Notes: generated by a model from the letters alone, not told the origin. A stretch of 64,000 nucleotides of DNA from JAVBMJ01 sp031551275 (GCA_031551275.1 JAVBNX010000006.1:186001-250000), one strand, 5' to 3'; numbered from the stretch's first letter, positions 1 through 10,778 are shown. Translations and numbers: made by a program.

Positions 1-1468
<1,468 letters not shown>

Positions 1469-1472
<4 letters not shown>

Positions 1473-1996
1473 ATCTCGTTGTTTGTTATTTTAATAAAAG
1501 TCTCAACGTGGCGCACGATGTATTCGTCGTTCACCCCGTCGCAGTCGATTACCAGTTTGGCCCGGGAGTAGAAGGGTTCGCGCAAAGGAAGGTTGGCTTC
1601 GATGAATTCGAGCAGCTGGGCGTCGTCCTTGCCGCAGATCAGGGGGCGCTTGGCGCGGCCGGGGCCCAGGCGGCGGACCAGCTTGCGGGGGGTCATGCGG
1701 AAATAGACCGTTACCCCCAGGCTGTTCATCAACTCCATGTTGTCGCCGTGGCAGGGCACGCCGCCGCCCGTGGCGACGACCCAATCGCCGGCGTGGGCGT
1801 AGGACGTAAGCGTTTCGCGCTCCAGGCGGCGGAAATAAGGTTCCCCCTTGGCGGCGAAGATCTCGGTGATCTTCATTCCCTCGCGCTCCTCGATTTCGGC
1901 GTCCATGTCGGTAAAACCCATACCCAGACGCCGGGCGATCTTGCGTCCGGTGCTGCTCTTGCCGCAGCCCATGTATCCTACCAGGAAGATCAGCAT
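1469..1996 (-). CDS. aroK: shikimate kinase
   Basis: This 175-residue cytoplasmic kinase phosphorylates the 3-hydroxyl of shikimate in chorismate synthesis. The N-terminal P-loop GYMGCGKSS (about residues 7-15), the DMDAEIE shikimate-binding segment, the GGG motif in VVATGGGVP and the lid arginines around RAKRPLI are all visible. The length is typical for the family. It overlaps the parC stop by one base (TAATG) and purL by four, so it is embedded in the operon. Linking shikimate kinase to topoisomerase and purine genes is a matter of operon layout and does not imply a shared pathway. Confidence 0.95.
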
Positions 1997-4900
1997 TAGA
2001 AGAGGTCCAATTGTTTGGTGTCGGGATTTTTGGTGGAGTCCTCGCCCACGGGACGCTCGATCTCGAGGTCGGGGTCCTCGTAAACAACGGGCTCGGGGGC
2101 GGGTTTATTTTCCGGGGCGGGGGTCGGTTGGGGGGCAGGAGCGGGTTTAGGCTCGGGCTTGGGGGCGGGAGTCTGTTCGGGCTTGGGGGCGGGAACGGTT
2201 GCGGGGGTCGGCTCCGGTTTGGGCTCAGGCTTGGCCTTGGGTTTCGCGGCGGGGGCAGGCTTGGGGGCAGGGACGGGTTCCTGTTCCTGTTCGGGTTCCT
2301 GTTCGGGTTCCGGGGTTTGGTCCGGGTCTTCCCCAATGTCCGTATCTTCGTCTTCGATCGGTTCGCTGCCGGGCATCGGTTCGTCGGCGGGTTCCTCCTG
2401 TTCGGGTTCGGGCTCGCGCTCCAGGAAACGGAGCTCGGCCACGTCGTAGGTGGTCAGGCGCTTGCCCTTGGCGCGGTGGCTCTTCACGGCGATGAACTCC
2501 TCGCAGTCGACCGTGTCGGCCGGGCGGGTGGAGTACCTGCCGCCGTAGACAATTTCCAGTTTGGTGCGCTCCCACCACGCCATGCAGATCATCTTCGAGC
2601 CCGGCGCGTCGTCCACGAAGGGCTGCATTTTGTCGCTCTGCTCGAAGGTGAAGCGCTTGAGGTAGTAGTAGTTTTGCTCCGCGTCGAAGTAGGCCAGGGT
2701 GTAGATCCTGCTCGGGTTGAACTTTACCACGCGGGTCGTGTCCTCGGGGAAGTGGTGGCCCAGTTCGTAGCCCGTGACGTAGTATTGGTTGCGGGCGGTG
2801 ATGACCAGGATCTTGTCGTCGCCCCGGAATTCGCCCACCAGAAAGCCACGGCCGTCGGCGTTGAGCTTGCGCACCTCCTCGTCGTACCAGATGTTCTGGC
2901 CGCCGAGCGTGGAAGCGCCCTTCTCCTTGAGGGTAATCTTGTGCACGCCGAACCGGGTCAGCAAATTGCCCTGCGACTGGCGGCCTTTGATGGCCAGGGT
3001 GCTGAAATCGAGGTCCTGGATCAGTTTTTTGAGCCTTGGGCGGGGTTTGAAGTAGACCTTGACCACCTCGGCCTCGCCGTTGGGGTTGGCGCTGAAGTAG
3101 ATGATTTCGCTCTTGGGTTCGCCCTTGGTGAAGTCGTACTCCTTGTCGCGGGTGATCCCCTTGACCGGGCAGCGTTTCATGTAGAGCGGTCCGTTGCGGC
3201 CGTCGCGGTAGATCATGTTGTAGATGGTGCGCTCGTCGTTGCGCTTGAACACACCTATATATAAGATGTTCTTGGCGAAGAAGGCTTTGTCCTGGACCTT
3301 GGTGATGATGTAGCGGCCGTCCCTGCAAAGGAGGATCACGTCGTCCAGGTCGGAGCAGTCGCAAACGTACTCATCATCTTTCATGGCCTTACCTATACCG
3401 AAAAAACCCTCCTCGCGGTTGACGTAGAGCTTGGCGTTGGCGACCACCACCTTGGCAGCCTCGATCGAGTCGAAGGCGCGGAGTTCGGTCTTGCGCTCAC
3501 GGCCCTTTCCGTACTTTTCGCGGATGCGCTCGTAGTGGGCGATCGTGTAGTCGGTCAGGTGCGCCAGATTGTGGTTGACCTGCTTCATCTCTTCCTCCAG
3601 GGCCTTGATGTGCTCGTCGGCCTTGAAGGCGTCGAACTTGGAGATGCGCTTGATCTTGATCTCGGTCAGCTTGACGATGTCCTCGCGGGTGACCTCGCGG
3701 CGGAGTTTGGGCTTGAAGGGGTCCAGGCCTTTGTCAATGGTGGAAATGACGTCCTCCCAGGTTTCGCAATCCTCGATGCTGTTGTAGATGCGGTTCTCGA
3801 TGAAGATCTTTTCCAGGCTCGACATGTGCCAATCCTCGGCCAACTCGTCGAGGCGGATCTCCAACTCGCGTTTCAGCAAATTGCGGGTGTTCTCCACGCT
3901 CACGCGCAGGATCTCGGTGATGGGGGCGAAGTAGGGCTTCTGGTCGCGGATCACGCAACTGTTGGGCGAGATGCTGACCTCGCAGTCGGTAAAGGCGTAC
4001 AGCGCGTCGATGGTCTTGTCCGAGGATTCGTCGTTGCTGACGTGGATCACGATCTCTACACGGTCGGCCGTGTTGTCGTCGACCTTTTTGATCTTGATCT
4101 TGCCCTTCTCGTTGGCTTTGATGATCGACTCCTTGATCGACTCGGTGGTCGTGCCGAAAGGGATCTCGGAGATGACCAGCGTGCGCTTGTCCTGTTTGGA
4201 GATGCGGGCGCGGACCTTGACCGCCCCGCCCCGCAGGCCGTCGTTGTAGCGGCTCGCGTCCATCATGCCGCCCGTGGGGAAGTCGGGGTAGAGAACGTAG
4301 GGTTCGTCCCGGAGGCAGGCTATGGAGGCTTCGATCAGCTCGATAAAGTTGTGGGGCAGGATCTTCGAGGCCAGGCCCACGGCGATGCCCTCCACGCCCT
4401 GCATGAGCAGGAGCGGGAATTTGGCGGGCAGGGTGACCGGCTCCTGGTTGCGGCCGTCGTAGGAGAGCATCCACTCGGTCGTCTTGGGGTTGAAAAGCAC
4501 GTCGAGGGCGAACTTGCTCAAACGGGCCTCGATGTAGCGCGCGGCGGCGGCGCTGTCGCCCGTCAGGATGTTGCCCCAATTGCCCTGGCAGTCGACCAGC
4601 AGATCCTTCTGGCCCAGTTGGACCAGCGCGTCGCCGATCGAGGCGTCGCCGTGGGGGTGGAACTGCATGGTGTGGCCGATCACGTTGGCCACCTTGTTGT
4701 AGCGGCCGTCCTCCATGCGGCGCATGGAGTGCAAAATGCGGCGCTGCACGGGCTTGAGGCCGTCCTCGATGTGGGGCACGGCGCGCTCGAGGATCACGTA
4801 AGAGGCGTAATCCAGGAACCACTCCCGGTACATGCCCGTCATCTTGTGGATCGAGCCGTCGGGGGCGATCAGTTTGGCGAAACGGCTGCTCTTGGCGGGG

Positions 4901-5004
4901 GTGTTGTCGGCGGGGACTTCGGGTTGGTCCTCGTCGGGAATGGACTCATCCTCCGGGGCCTGCTCCGGAACCTGGTCCAACATATCGTCTAATTCTTCTG
5001 CCAT
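1996..5004 (-). CDS. parC: DNA topoisomerase IV subunit A (type IIA, GyrA/ParC family)
   Basis: This is the DNA breakage and reunion subunit of a type II topoisomerase, acting with the ParE-like protein encoded seven bases upstream. The catalytic tyrosine lies in AAARYIEARL (Tyr157), preceded by the winged-helix/QRDR region HPHGDASIGDA. The breakage domain is followed by a C-terminal beta-pinwheel-like region. The last ~140 residues form a low-complexity tail rich in Pro, Glu, Ala and Lys, ending KQLDLF, well beyond the normal core. At 1002 residues it is long for the family. ParC is preferred to GyrA because the partner subunit is short and a separate gyrase is expected elsewhere; this is inference. 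Confidence 0.88.
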   Translation of the reverse strand: MAEELDDMLDQVPEQAPEDESIPDEDQPEVPADNTPAKSSRFAKLIAPDGSIHKMTGMYREWFLDYASYVILERAVPHIEDGLKPVQRRILHSMRRMEDGRYNKVANVIGHTMQFHPHGDASIGDALVQLGQKDLLVDCQGNWGNILTGDSAAAARYIEARLSKFALDVLFNPKTTEWMLSYDGRNQEPVTLPAKFPLLLMQGVEGIAVGLASKILPHNFIELIEASIACLRDEPYVLYPDFPTGGMMDASRYNDGLRGGAVKVRARISKQDKRTLVISEIPFGTTTESIKESIIKANEKGKIKIKKVDDNTADRVEIVIHVSNDESSDKTIDALYAFTDCEVSISPNSCVIRDQKPYFAPITEILRVSVENTRNLLKRELEIRLDELAEDWHMSSLEKIFIENRIYNSIEDCETWEDVISTIDKGLDPFKPKLRREVTREDIVKLTEIKIKRISKFDAFKADEHIKALEEEMKQVNHNLAHLTDYTIAHYERIREKYGKGRERKTELRAFDSIEAAKVVVANAKLYVNREEGFFGIGKAMKDDEYVCDCSDLDDVILLCRDGRYIITKVQDKAFFAKNILYIGVFKRNDERTIYNMIYRDGRNGPLYMKRCPVKGITRDKEYDFTKGEPKSEIIYFSANPNGEAEVVKVYFKPRPRLKKLIQDLDFSTLAIKGRQSQGNLLTRFGVHKITLKEKGASTLGGQNIWYDEEVRKLNADGRGFLVGEFRGDDKILVITARNQYYVTGYELGHHFPEDTTRVVKFNPSRIYTLAYFDAEQNYYYLKRFTFEQSDKMQPFVDDAPGSKMICMAWWERTKLEIVYGGRYSTRPADTVDCEEFIAVKSHRAKGKRLTTYDVAELRFLEREPEPEQEEPADEPMPGSEPIEDEDTDIGEDPDQTPEPEQEPEQEQEPVPAPKPAPAAKPKAKPEPKPEPTPATVPAPKPEQTPAPKPEPKPAPAPQPTPAPENKPAPEPVVYEDPDLEIERPVGEDSTKNPDTKQLDLF

Positions 5005-5010
5005 CTTATC

Positions 5011-6867
5011 CTATACGGCCAGATCGGTAAGGTCGGCCTCGATTTTCAAGTTGTCGATGATAAAGCCCTGGCGCTCCATGGTGTTCTTGCCCATGTAGAA
5101 CTCCAGCATATCGTGCAAAGGGTCGTCTTTGGTGAGCCTCACCTTTTCGAGCCGCATGTTCTCGCCGATAAACTCCTTGAACTCGTCGGCGGAGATCTCG
5201 CCCAGGCCCTTGAAGCGGGTAATCTCGGGGTTGGCGCCCAGTTTGGCAGTCGCTTTTTGCTTCTCTTCCTCGTTGTAGCAATAGATCGTCTCTTTTTTGT
5301 TGCGCACGCGGAAGAGGGGCGTTTGCAGTACGTGGAGGTGGCCCTGGTAGATTACCTCGGGGAAGAATTGCAGGAAGAAGGTCAGCAGCAGCAAACGGAT
5401 GTGCATGCCGTCCACGTCGGCGTCGGTGGCGACGATGATCTTGTTGTAGCGCAAATTCTCCATGCCGTCCTCGATGTTCAACGCGGCTTGCAGCAGGTTG
5501 AACTCCTCGTTCTCGTAGACCACACGCTTGGTCAAACCGTAGCTGTTCAGGGGTTTGCCCCTGAGGCTGAAGACCGCCTGGGTCTGGACGTCGCGGCTCG
5601 TGGTAATCGACCCGCTTGCCGAATTACCTTCCGTGATAAAGATCATCGTCTGCTCGGCCTGCTGGTGCTTGTCGCCCAAATGGACGCGGCAGTCGCGCAG
5701 TTTTTTGTTGTTCAGGTTGGCCTTCTTGGCGATCTCGCGCGCCTTTTTCTGGACGCCGGAGATCGCTTTGCGCTCCTTCTCGTTCTCGACGATCTTCTTC
5801 AACAGCACGTCCGCCATCTCGGGGTGCTTGTGCATGTAGTTGTCGAGCTCGGTCTTTAAAAAGTCGGTCACGAAGTTCCTGACCGTGGGGGCGTCGGGGG
5901 CCTTGGAGATGTGGGTGGAGGAGAGGTTGGTTTTGGTCTGGTTGCCGAAGACAGGCTCCATGATCTTGACGCTGATCGCCGCCACGATCGAGGTCCGGAT
6001 ATCGGAAGGCTCGAAGTCTTTTTTATAGAAATCCTTGATCGTGCGCGCCAAAGCCTCGCGGAAGGCCGCCTGGTGGGTGCCGCCGTGGATGGTGTTCTGG
6101 CCGTTGACAAAGGAGAAGTAGGTCTCGCCGTAGCCGCGGCCGTGGGTAATGACCACCTCGATGTTGGTCCCGGTCAAATGCACCGGCTCGTACAGGGGGT
6201 CGTCGCTCATGTTCTCGTTCAGCAGGTCCAGAAGGCCGTTCTTGCTGACGAAAGGGTTGCCGTTCAGGCGCATGACCAGCCCCACGTTCAGGTAGGCGTA
6301 GTTGCGCAGCATGGACTCGACGTAGTCCATGTTGTAGTTGTAGTCGCCGAAGACCTCACGGTCGGGGGTAAACTCAACGAAGGTGCCGTTCTTGTCCCCT
6401 ACCCCGCTCTCGCTCCGATCGTCGATCAGTTCGCCGCCGGAAAAGGTAACCGTGCGGGCCTGGCCCTCGCGGACGCTGCGGATGACGAATTTCGATGAGA
6501 GGGCATTGACCGCCTTGATGCCCACGCCGTTCAAGCCGACCGACATCTGGAAGGCGCCCGAGTCGTACTTGGCCCCGGTGTTGATCTTCGAGGCGGCGTC
6601 GGAGAGCTTGCCCAGGGGGATGCCGCGGCCGTAGTCCCTGACGGTGACCGTGTCGCCCTGGATCTCGATCTCGATCTGCTTGCCGAAGCCCATCATGTGC
6701 TCGTCGATCGAGTTGTCGATGGTCTCCTTGATCAGCACGTAGATCCCGTCGTCGGAGGAGGTGCCGTCGCCCAGCTTGCCGATGTACATCCCCGGGCGGC
6801 GGCGGATGTGCTCGTTCCAGCTTAGGGTCTGGATGTGGTCGTCGGTATAGTTGGCGGCTGCGGTCAT
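5011..6867 (-). CDS. parE: DNA topoisomerase IV subunit B (GHKL ATPase, ParE family)
   Basis: This is the ATPase subunit of the type II topoisomerase, partner of the downstream A subunit. Visible features are the GHKL ATP-binding region (RRPGMYIG, DNSIDEH, RDYGRGIP, GLNGVGIKAVNALS), the transducer domain, and the Toprim domain with TEGNSASGS and DADVDGMHIR. At 618 residues it lacks the large insert of enterobacterial GyrB, which fits ParE. The start overlaps the plsC stop by four bases (ATGA). It is followed after six bases by parC, so the two subunits are made from one transcript. Confidence 0.9.
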   Translation of the reverse strand: MTAAANYTDDHIQTLSWNEHIRRRPGMYIGKLGDGTSSDDGIYVLIKETIDNSIDEHMMGFGKQIEIEIQGDTVTVRDYGRGIPLGKLSDAASKINTGAKYDSGAFQMSVGLNGVGIKAVNALSSKFVIRSVREGQARTVTFSGGELIDDRSESGVGDKNGTFVEFTPDREVFGDYNYNMDYVESMLRNYAYLNVGLVMRLNGNPFVSKNGLLDLLNENMSDDPLYEPVHLTGTNIEVVITHGRGYGETYFSFVNGQNTIHGGTHQAAFREALARTIKDFYKKDFEPSDIRTSIVAAISVKIMEPVFGNQTKTNLSSTHISKAPDAPTVRNFVTDFLKTELDNYMHKHPEMADVLLKKIVENEKERKAISGVQKKAREIAKKANLNNKKLRDCRVHLGDKHQQAEQTMIFITEGNSASGSITTSRDVQTQAVFSLRGKPLNSYGLTKRVVYENEEFNLLQAALNIEDGMENLRYNKIIVATDADVDGMHIRLLLLTFFLQFFPEVIYQGHLHVLQTPLFRVRNKKETIYCYNEEEKQKATAKLGANPEITRFKGLGEISADEFKEFIGENMRLEKVRLTKDDPLHDMLEFYMGKNTMERQGFIIDNLKIEADLTDLAV

Positions 6868-7610
6868 TGCTTATTTAATTTTTCTGTCATCATTTCCCGT
6901 GTCATCTCGGCCAGGGTGCGGGGGTCGTTGGCCTCCACGGTCAGGCGGTCGATGGGTTTTAAGGCGGTGACCGTGAACTTGTGGGGCATGGCCAGGCGCT
7001 TGCCTTTGATTACCGTTCCCGTGCCCTCGATCACGCAGGGCAGGACCGGGACGCCGTGGGCCTTGGCCACGGCGAAGGCGCCCTCCTTGAATTTGCCCAC
7101 CCGGCCGTCCCTCGAGCGCGTGCCCTCGGGAAAAACGATGACCGAGGTGCCGCGTTCGAGGTGCGGGCCCGACTTGGCGATCATGCCTTTCAGGCTCTTG
7201 GCCGCGTTGCCCCGGTCGATGGCGATGTCGCCGTGCATCCACAGCACCATGCCGAAGACGGGCCACTTGTAGACCTCGCGCTTGGAGACCCACTTGAACG
7301 TGAGCGGCAGGACGTACATGATCGGGATGTCCAGCATCGAGTTGTGGTTGGTAACGATCACGCAGGGCTGCCTGGGGTCGACGTTCTCTTTACCCTCCAA
7401 TTTAAGGCTCCACCACGGGTTCATCCGAAAGATCGTGACCGCCCACCACTTCGAGGCGTGGTGCAGGATCACGCGCTCGCGGTCGAAGGCCACGGTCAGG
7501 ATGAACACGGCGCAGAAGAACACCAGGTAAACCAGCGTAAATACCAACAACACAATACCATACAGTATCGTGCGAATATCGGGGGCGTTTCTCTCCATAA
7601 TATCGTGCAA
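6864..7610 (-). CDS. plsC: 1-acyl-sn-glycerol-3-phosphate acyltransferase
   Basis: This inner-membrane acyltransferase converts lysophosphatidate to phosphatidate in phospholipid synthesis. The family block NHNSMLD (HX4D catalytic motif), the glycerophosphate-binding FPEGTRS motif, and an N-terminal hydrophobic segment (IVLLVFTLVYLVFFCAVFIL) that would anchor it are all present. The length of 248 residues is normal. It is the first gene of the minus-strand operon and diverges from fabD, so both sit at one divergent lipid-synthesis promoter region (7611-7734). Confidence 0.93.
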   Translation of the reverse strand: MHDIMERNAPDIRTILYGIVLLVFTLVYLVFFCAVFILTVAFDRERVILHHASKWWAVTIFRMNPWWSLKLEGKENVDPRQPCVIVTNHNSMLDIPIMYVLPLTFKWVSKREVYKWPVFGMVLWMHGDIAIDRGNAAKSLKGMIAKSGPHLERGTSVIVFPEGTRSRDGRVGKFKEGAFAVAKAHGVPVLPCVIEGTGTVIKGKRLAMPHKFTVTALKPIDRLTVEANDPRTLAEMTREMMTEKLNKQ

Positions 7611-7701
7611 TTTTACGGAATTTTCCCCGGATTACTCACTCCACCCCACTCCAAGTTATTAACATAATTGCCACAACGGAACGCGCAAAAAAAATAATGT
7701 C

Positions 7702-7709
7702 TACCTTTG
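7702..7709 (+). promoter_or_regulatory. Bacteroidetes -7 box for fabD
   Basis: TACCTTTG matches the TAnnTTTG consensus and stands 25 bases before the fabD start. A properly spaced -33 TTTG is not evident. The AT-rich stretch just before the ATG (ACGATTTTTT) is typical of Bacteroidetes starts that lack a strong Shine-Dalgarno. Confidence 0.6.
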
Positions 7710-7734
7710 CGGCACGAAAATAAAACGATTTTTT

Positions 7735-8613
7735 ATGAAAGCATTCGTATTTCCCGGACAGGGAGCGCAATTTACCGGCATGGGCAAGGAACTCTACGAC
7801 ACCGTGCCCGAGGCGAAAGCCATGATGGAAAAAGCCAACGAAATTTTGGGCTTCCGGCTTACCGATATTATGTTTACCGGCTCGGAAGAAGAGCTCAGGC
7901 AGACCAAAGTGACCCAGCCCGCCATCTTCCTGCACTCGGTCGTGCTGGCCAAATCGCTGGGCGCGGAGTTCAGGCCCGAGATGGTCGCGGGGCACTCGCT
8001 GGGCGAGTTTTCGGCGCTGGTGGCTGCGGGCGCGCTCGGCTTCGAGGACGGCCTGAAGCTGGTGTCGGCGCGGGCCATGGCCATGCAGAAGGCGTGCGAG
8101 GCGCAGCCCTCGACGATGGCGGCCGTGCTCGGGTTGGACGACAAGACGGTCGAGGATATTTGCGCATCCATCGACGCGGTGGTCGTGCCGGCCAACTACA
8201 ACTGCCCGGGGCAGCTCGTGATCTCGGGGTCGATCGAAGGGATCGACAAGGCGTGCGAGAAACTGCTGGCAGCCGGCGCTAAAAGGGCCCTCAAGCTGAG
8301 CGTGGGCGGCGCTTTCCACTCGCCGCTGATGGAGCCTGCAAGGGTGGAACTCGAGGCAGCCATCAAAGCGGCCCCCTTCAAGGCCCCCGTTTGCCCGGTC
8401 TACCAGAATGTGGACGCCAAACCCTATACCGACCCCGAAAAGATCAAGGCCAATCTGATCGCCCAGTTGACCGCCCCGGTGCGCTGGACCCAGATTGCGG
8501 AGAACATGATCAGGGACGGCGCCGACCACTTTACCGAACTCGGCCCCGGCAAAGTGCTATGCGGGTTGATCGGGAAGGTCAGCCGGGATGTTGTCTGCGA
8601 GGCTAAGAGCTAA
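7735..8613 (+). CDS. fabD: malonyl-CoA:ACP transacylase
   Basis: This cytoplasmic enzyme transfers malonyl groups from CoA to acyl carrier protein at the start of type II fatty acid elongation. The protein opens MKAFVFPGQGAQ, has the nucleophile Ser88 in GHSLGEFSALVAAGAL, and a GGAFHSPLM segment with the catalytic His. The length of 292 residues is standard. It is transcribed alone from a recognisable -7 box and ends before a long palindrome and an intrinsic terminator. Confidence 0.95.
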   Translation: MKAFVFPGQGAQFTGMGKELYDTVPEAKAMMEKANEILGFRLTDIMFTGSEEELRQTKVTQPAIFLHSVVLAKSLGAEFRPEMVAGHSLGEFSALVAAGALGFEDGLKLVSARAMAMQKACEAQPSTMAAVLGLDDKTVEDICASIDAVVVPANYNCPGQLVISGSIEGIDKACEKLLAAGAKRALKLSVGGAFHSPLMEPARVELEAAIKAAPFKAPVCPVYQNVDAKPYTDPEKIKANLIAQLTAPVRWTQIAENMIRDGADHFTELGPGKVLCGLIGKVSRDVVCEAKS

Positions 8614-8634
8614 GGGTTTGTGGCTGCGCGTATA

Positions 8635-8731
8635 GCACGGCATCTTTCACACATCCTTCAGCTTCCAAATCCTCACGTACTTAAGTACGCTGCGGTTTGA
8701 AAGACTGAACGATGCGCAAAATCTGCCGCAC
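8635..8731. repeat. long imperfect palindrome after fabD
   Basis: About 97 bases fold on themselves around the perfect centre CGTACTTAAGTACG (8676-8689). Outward there are further matching arms: CCAAA with TTTGA, TTCAG with CTGAA, CATC with GATG, and CGGCA with TGCCG. It lies in the 308-base gap between fabD and the ROK gene, is not a simple terminator (no T-run), and resembles a dispersed REP/MITE-type element. No second copy was seen in this window. Confidence 0.55.
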
Positions 8732-8793
8732 TCTCCGCACAGCGCGCTCCTGGACGGACGCCAAGGCAAGACACAACGCAAATAAGACTAATT

Positions 8794-8819
8794 AAGGTGG
8801 GTTATTCCCACCTTTTTTT
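8794..8819 (+). terminator. intrinsic terminator of fabD
   Basis: The stem GGTGGG / CCCACC with a five-base loop is followed by seven T residues. It is well placed downstream of the palindrome that follows fabD. Confidence 0.8.
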
Positions 8820-8856
8820 GGCTGTTGATAAAAATTACTAAAAAAATTAAAAAATA

Positions 8857-8889
8857 TTGAACAAGGTGGGGAAATAGTAATTATATTTG
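8857..8889 (+). promoter_or_regulatory. promoter of the ROK regulator gene
   Basis: TTG at 8857-8859 and TATATTTG at 8882-8889 are separated by 22 bases, which is close to the Bacteroidetes consensus spacing. The box is 32 bases ahead of the start codon. Confidence 0.65.
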
Positions 8890-8921
8890 TAAAAAATTTT
8901 AAGAACAAATTTTCCCATCGT

Positions 8922-10151
8922 ATGATATCGCTGAAGGAGTTCTTTAACCAGAACGACGACGAAATAAAAAAGGGGATTTCCCAAAAGAACAACATCATCA
9001 AGCGCAACATCGTGGCCTACATGGCGGCCAACGGGCAATGCACGCTGGCCGAGCTGACCAAGGAGCTGCACATCAGCATACCCACGATCACCAAGCTGGT
9101 CAACGAGCTTTTGCAGGAGAACCTGGTGGTGGACAACGGCAAGGTCGAGACCCCGGGCGGCAGGCGGCCCAACATCTTCGGGCTGGCCAACTCGGCGATC
9201 TACTTCGCGGGGGTGGACGTGTGCAGGCAGGACATCCGGTTCGTGATTACCGACCTGAAAAACAATGTGATTTACAGCGACATCGAGCCTGACTTCACGT
9301 TGACCGACACACCGGCGGCGTTGGAAAAGATCGAGGCGGTCATCGAGCAGTTCCTCGAGAAAAGCGGCGTGGACCGGGGTAAGATCCTCGGCATGGGCGT
9401 CTGCATGGCCGGGCGGGTAAACCCCAACACAGGGCGCAGCTACAAATACTTTACCGAGGAGCCCCGCTCGTTGAGGGACATCATCGAGCAGAAGACCGGG
9501 ATCAAGGTGCTGCTGGAGAACGACACGCGCGCGCGGTGCTTCGCGGAGTACTTTACCGGGAACATCATCGACGAGAAGAACGTGCTCTACCTCCACCTCG
9601 GGCGCGGGGTGGCCGTCGGGATCGTCAACGAAGGCAAGCTCTACTACGGCAAATCGGGTTTCGCGGGCGAGTTCGGCCACACACCCTTCTTCGAGAACGA
9701 GATCATCTGCGGGTGCGGCAAGAAAGGGTGCCTGGAGACCGAGGTTTCCGGTATCGCGCTGGAGGCGAAGATCGTCACGCTGTTGAAGCAGGGGCGCAAC
9801 TCGATCCTTAAAAAGATGTACGACAGGGGCGAGGTGATCCACATCAACGACATCGTGGAGGCGGCCAGGAAAGACGACAACCTGGCCATCGAGCTGCTGG
9901 GCGACGCGGGCGAGAAGGCGGGCAAGAGTATAGCGTTCCTTATCAACATCTTCAACCCCGAGCTGGTCATCATAGGCGGCAACCTCTCGCGGGCGGGCGA
10001 CTACATCCTGCTCCCGCTGAAGGCGGCGGCGAGCAAGTACTCGCTCAGTTTGGTGTTCAACGACACCAAGTTCAGGCTCTCGCAGATGGGCGAAAGCACC
10101 GGGGCGTTGGGCGCGGCAATGCTGATCCGCAACAAGATCATCGGGCTGTAG
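8922..10151 (+). CDS. ROK-family transcriptional regulator / sugar kinase-like protein
   Basis: This 409-residue protein has an N-terminal winged helix (about residues 20-75; CTLAELTKELHISIPTITKLVNELL) followed by a ROK sugar-kinase fold. The kinase half shows the GMGVCMAGRV glycine segment, the acidic NDTRARC region, the zinc-binding C-G-C-G-K-K-G-C cluster with GHTPF before it, and VIIGGNLSRAG near the end. Such proteins are repressors that sense sugars (NagC/XylR type). The effector cannot be told from sequence. The next gene, an acetyltransferase, follows after 21 bases and may be co-transcribed. Confidence 0.88.
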   Translation: MISLKEFFNQNDDEIKKGISQKNNIIKRNIVAYMAANGQCTLAELTKELHISIPTITKLVNELLQENLVVDNGKVETPGGRRPNIFGLANSAIYFAGVDVCRQDIRFVITDLKNNVIYSDIEPDFTLTDTPAALEKIEAVIEQFLEKSGVDRGKILGMGVCMAGRVNPNTGRSYKYFTEEPRSLRDIIEQKTGIKVLLENDTRARCFAEYFTGNIIDEKNVLYLHLGRGVAVGIVNEGKLYYGKSGFAGEFGHTPFFENEIICGCGKKGCLETEVSGIALEAKIVTLLKQGRNSILKKMYDRGEVIHINDIVEAARKDDNLAIELLGDAGEKAGKSIAFLINIFNPELVIIGGNLSRAGDYILLPLKAAASKYSLSLVFNDTKFRLSQMGESTGALGAAMLIRNKIIGL

Positions 10152-10172
10152 AAACCACATAAACGGTTTGCC

Positions 10173-10778
10173 ATGGACGCACTTGAAACCGATCTGGTAA
10201 AACTCCGGGCTTTGGAGCCCGAAGATGTGGACATTCTCTACTTGTGGGAGAACGATTTGAACGTGTGGCGGGTCAGCAATACGGTCACGCCCTTCTCGAA
10301 GCACATCCTGCGCAGGTTCATCGCCAACCAGCGTTACGATATTTACGAAACCAAGCAGTTGAGGCTCATCATCGAGGCCAACCGACGCCAAGCCGAGAGT
10401 GACCGAGCTGGCTCGGATCACCAAGGCGCGAAGGAGGAAGGCGAAGCCAAGGAGGGCGCCAGGCCGGTCGGGGCCATCGATTTGTTCGACCTGGACCCCT
10501 ACAACCGCAGGGCGGGCGTGGGGATACTCATCTACGACCCCAGGGACAAGGGGCAGGGGTACGCCTCCTCGGCGTTGGGGCTGCTGATCCGGTATTGCTT
10601 CGATATATTGATGCTCAACCAGTTGTACTGCAACGTGGATGCGAACAACACGCGCAGCCTGGCTCTGTTCCGCAGCAAGGAGTTCACCACCGTGGGGCTG
10701 AAAAAGGAGTGGGTGCGCACAACCGCCGACTGGCAGGACGAGTACCTGCTGCAACTGATCAATCCGAAGAAGTACTGA
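10173..10778 (+). CDS. GNAT-family N-acetyltransferase with an internal charged insert
   Basis: The 201-residue protein resembles RimJ/SpeG-type acetyltransferases: it begins LRALEPEDVDILYLWEND, keeps the acetyl-CoA loop (DPRDKGQGYASSAL) and the C-terminal LYCNVDANNTRSLALFRSKEF block. The substrate is unknown. Residues about 70-97, between two core strands, are a Lys/Glu/Ala-rich stretch encoded by DNA that contains a perfect hairpin (10403-10416), suggesting a small repeat inserted in frame. The 3' end overlaps the convergent AraC gene by 20 bases. Confidence 0.8.
   Translation: MDALETDLVKLRALEPEDVDILYLWENDLNVWRVSNTVTPFSKHILRRFIANQRYDIYETKQLRLIIEANRRQAESDRAGSDHQGAKEEGEAKEGARPVGAIDLFDLDPYNRRAGVGILIYDPRDKGQGYASSALGLLIRYCFDILMLNQLYCNVDANNTRSLALFRSKEFTTVGLKKEWVRTTADWQDEYLLQLINPKKY
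10399..10421. repeat. hairpin inside the GNAT insert
   Basis: CCGAGC (10403-10408) and GCTCGG (10411-10416) pair around a two-base loop. GTGA and TCAC extend the stem past one bulged A. It is centred in the part of the gene that codes for the non-conserved insert. Confidence 0.5.
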
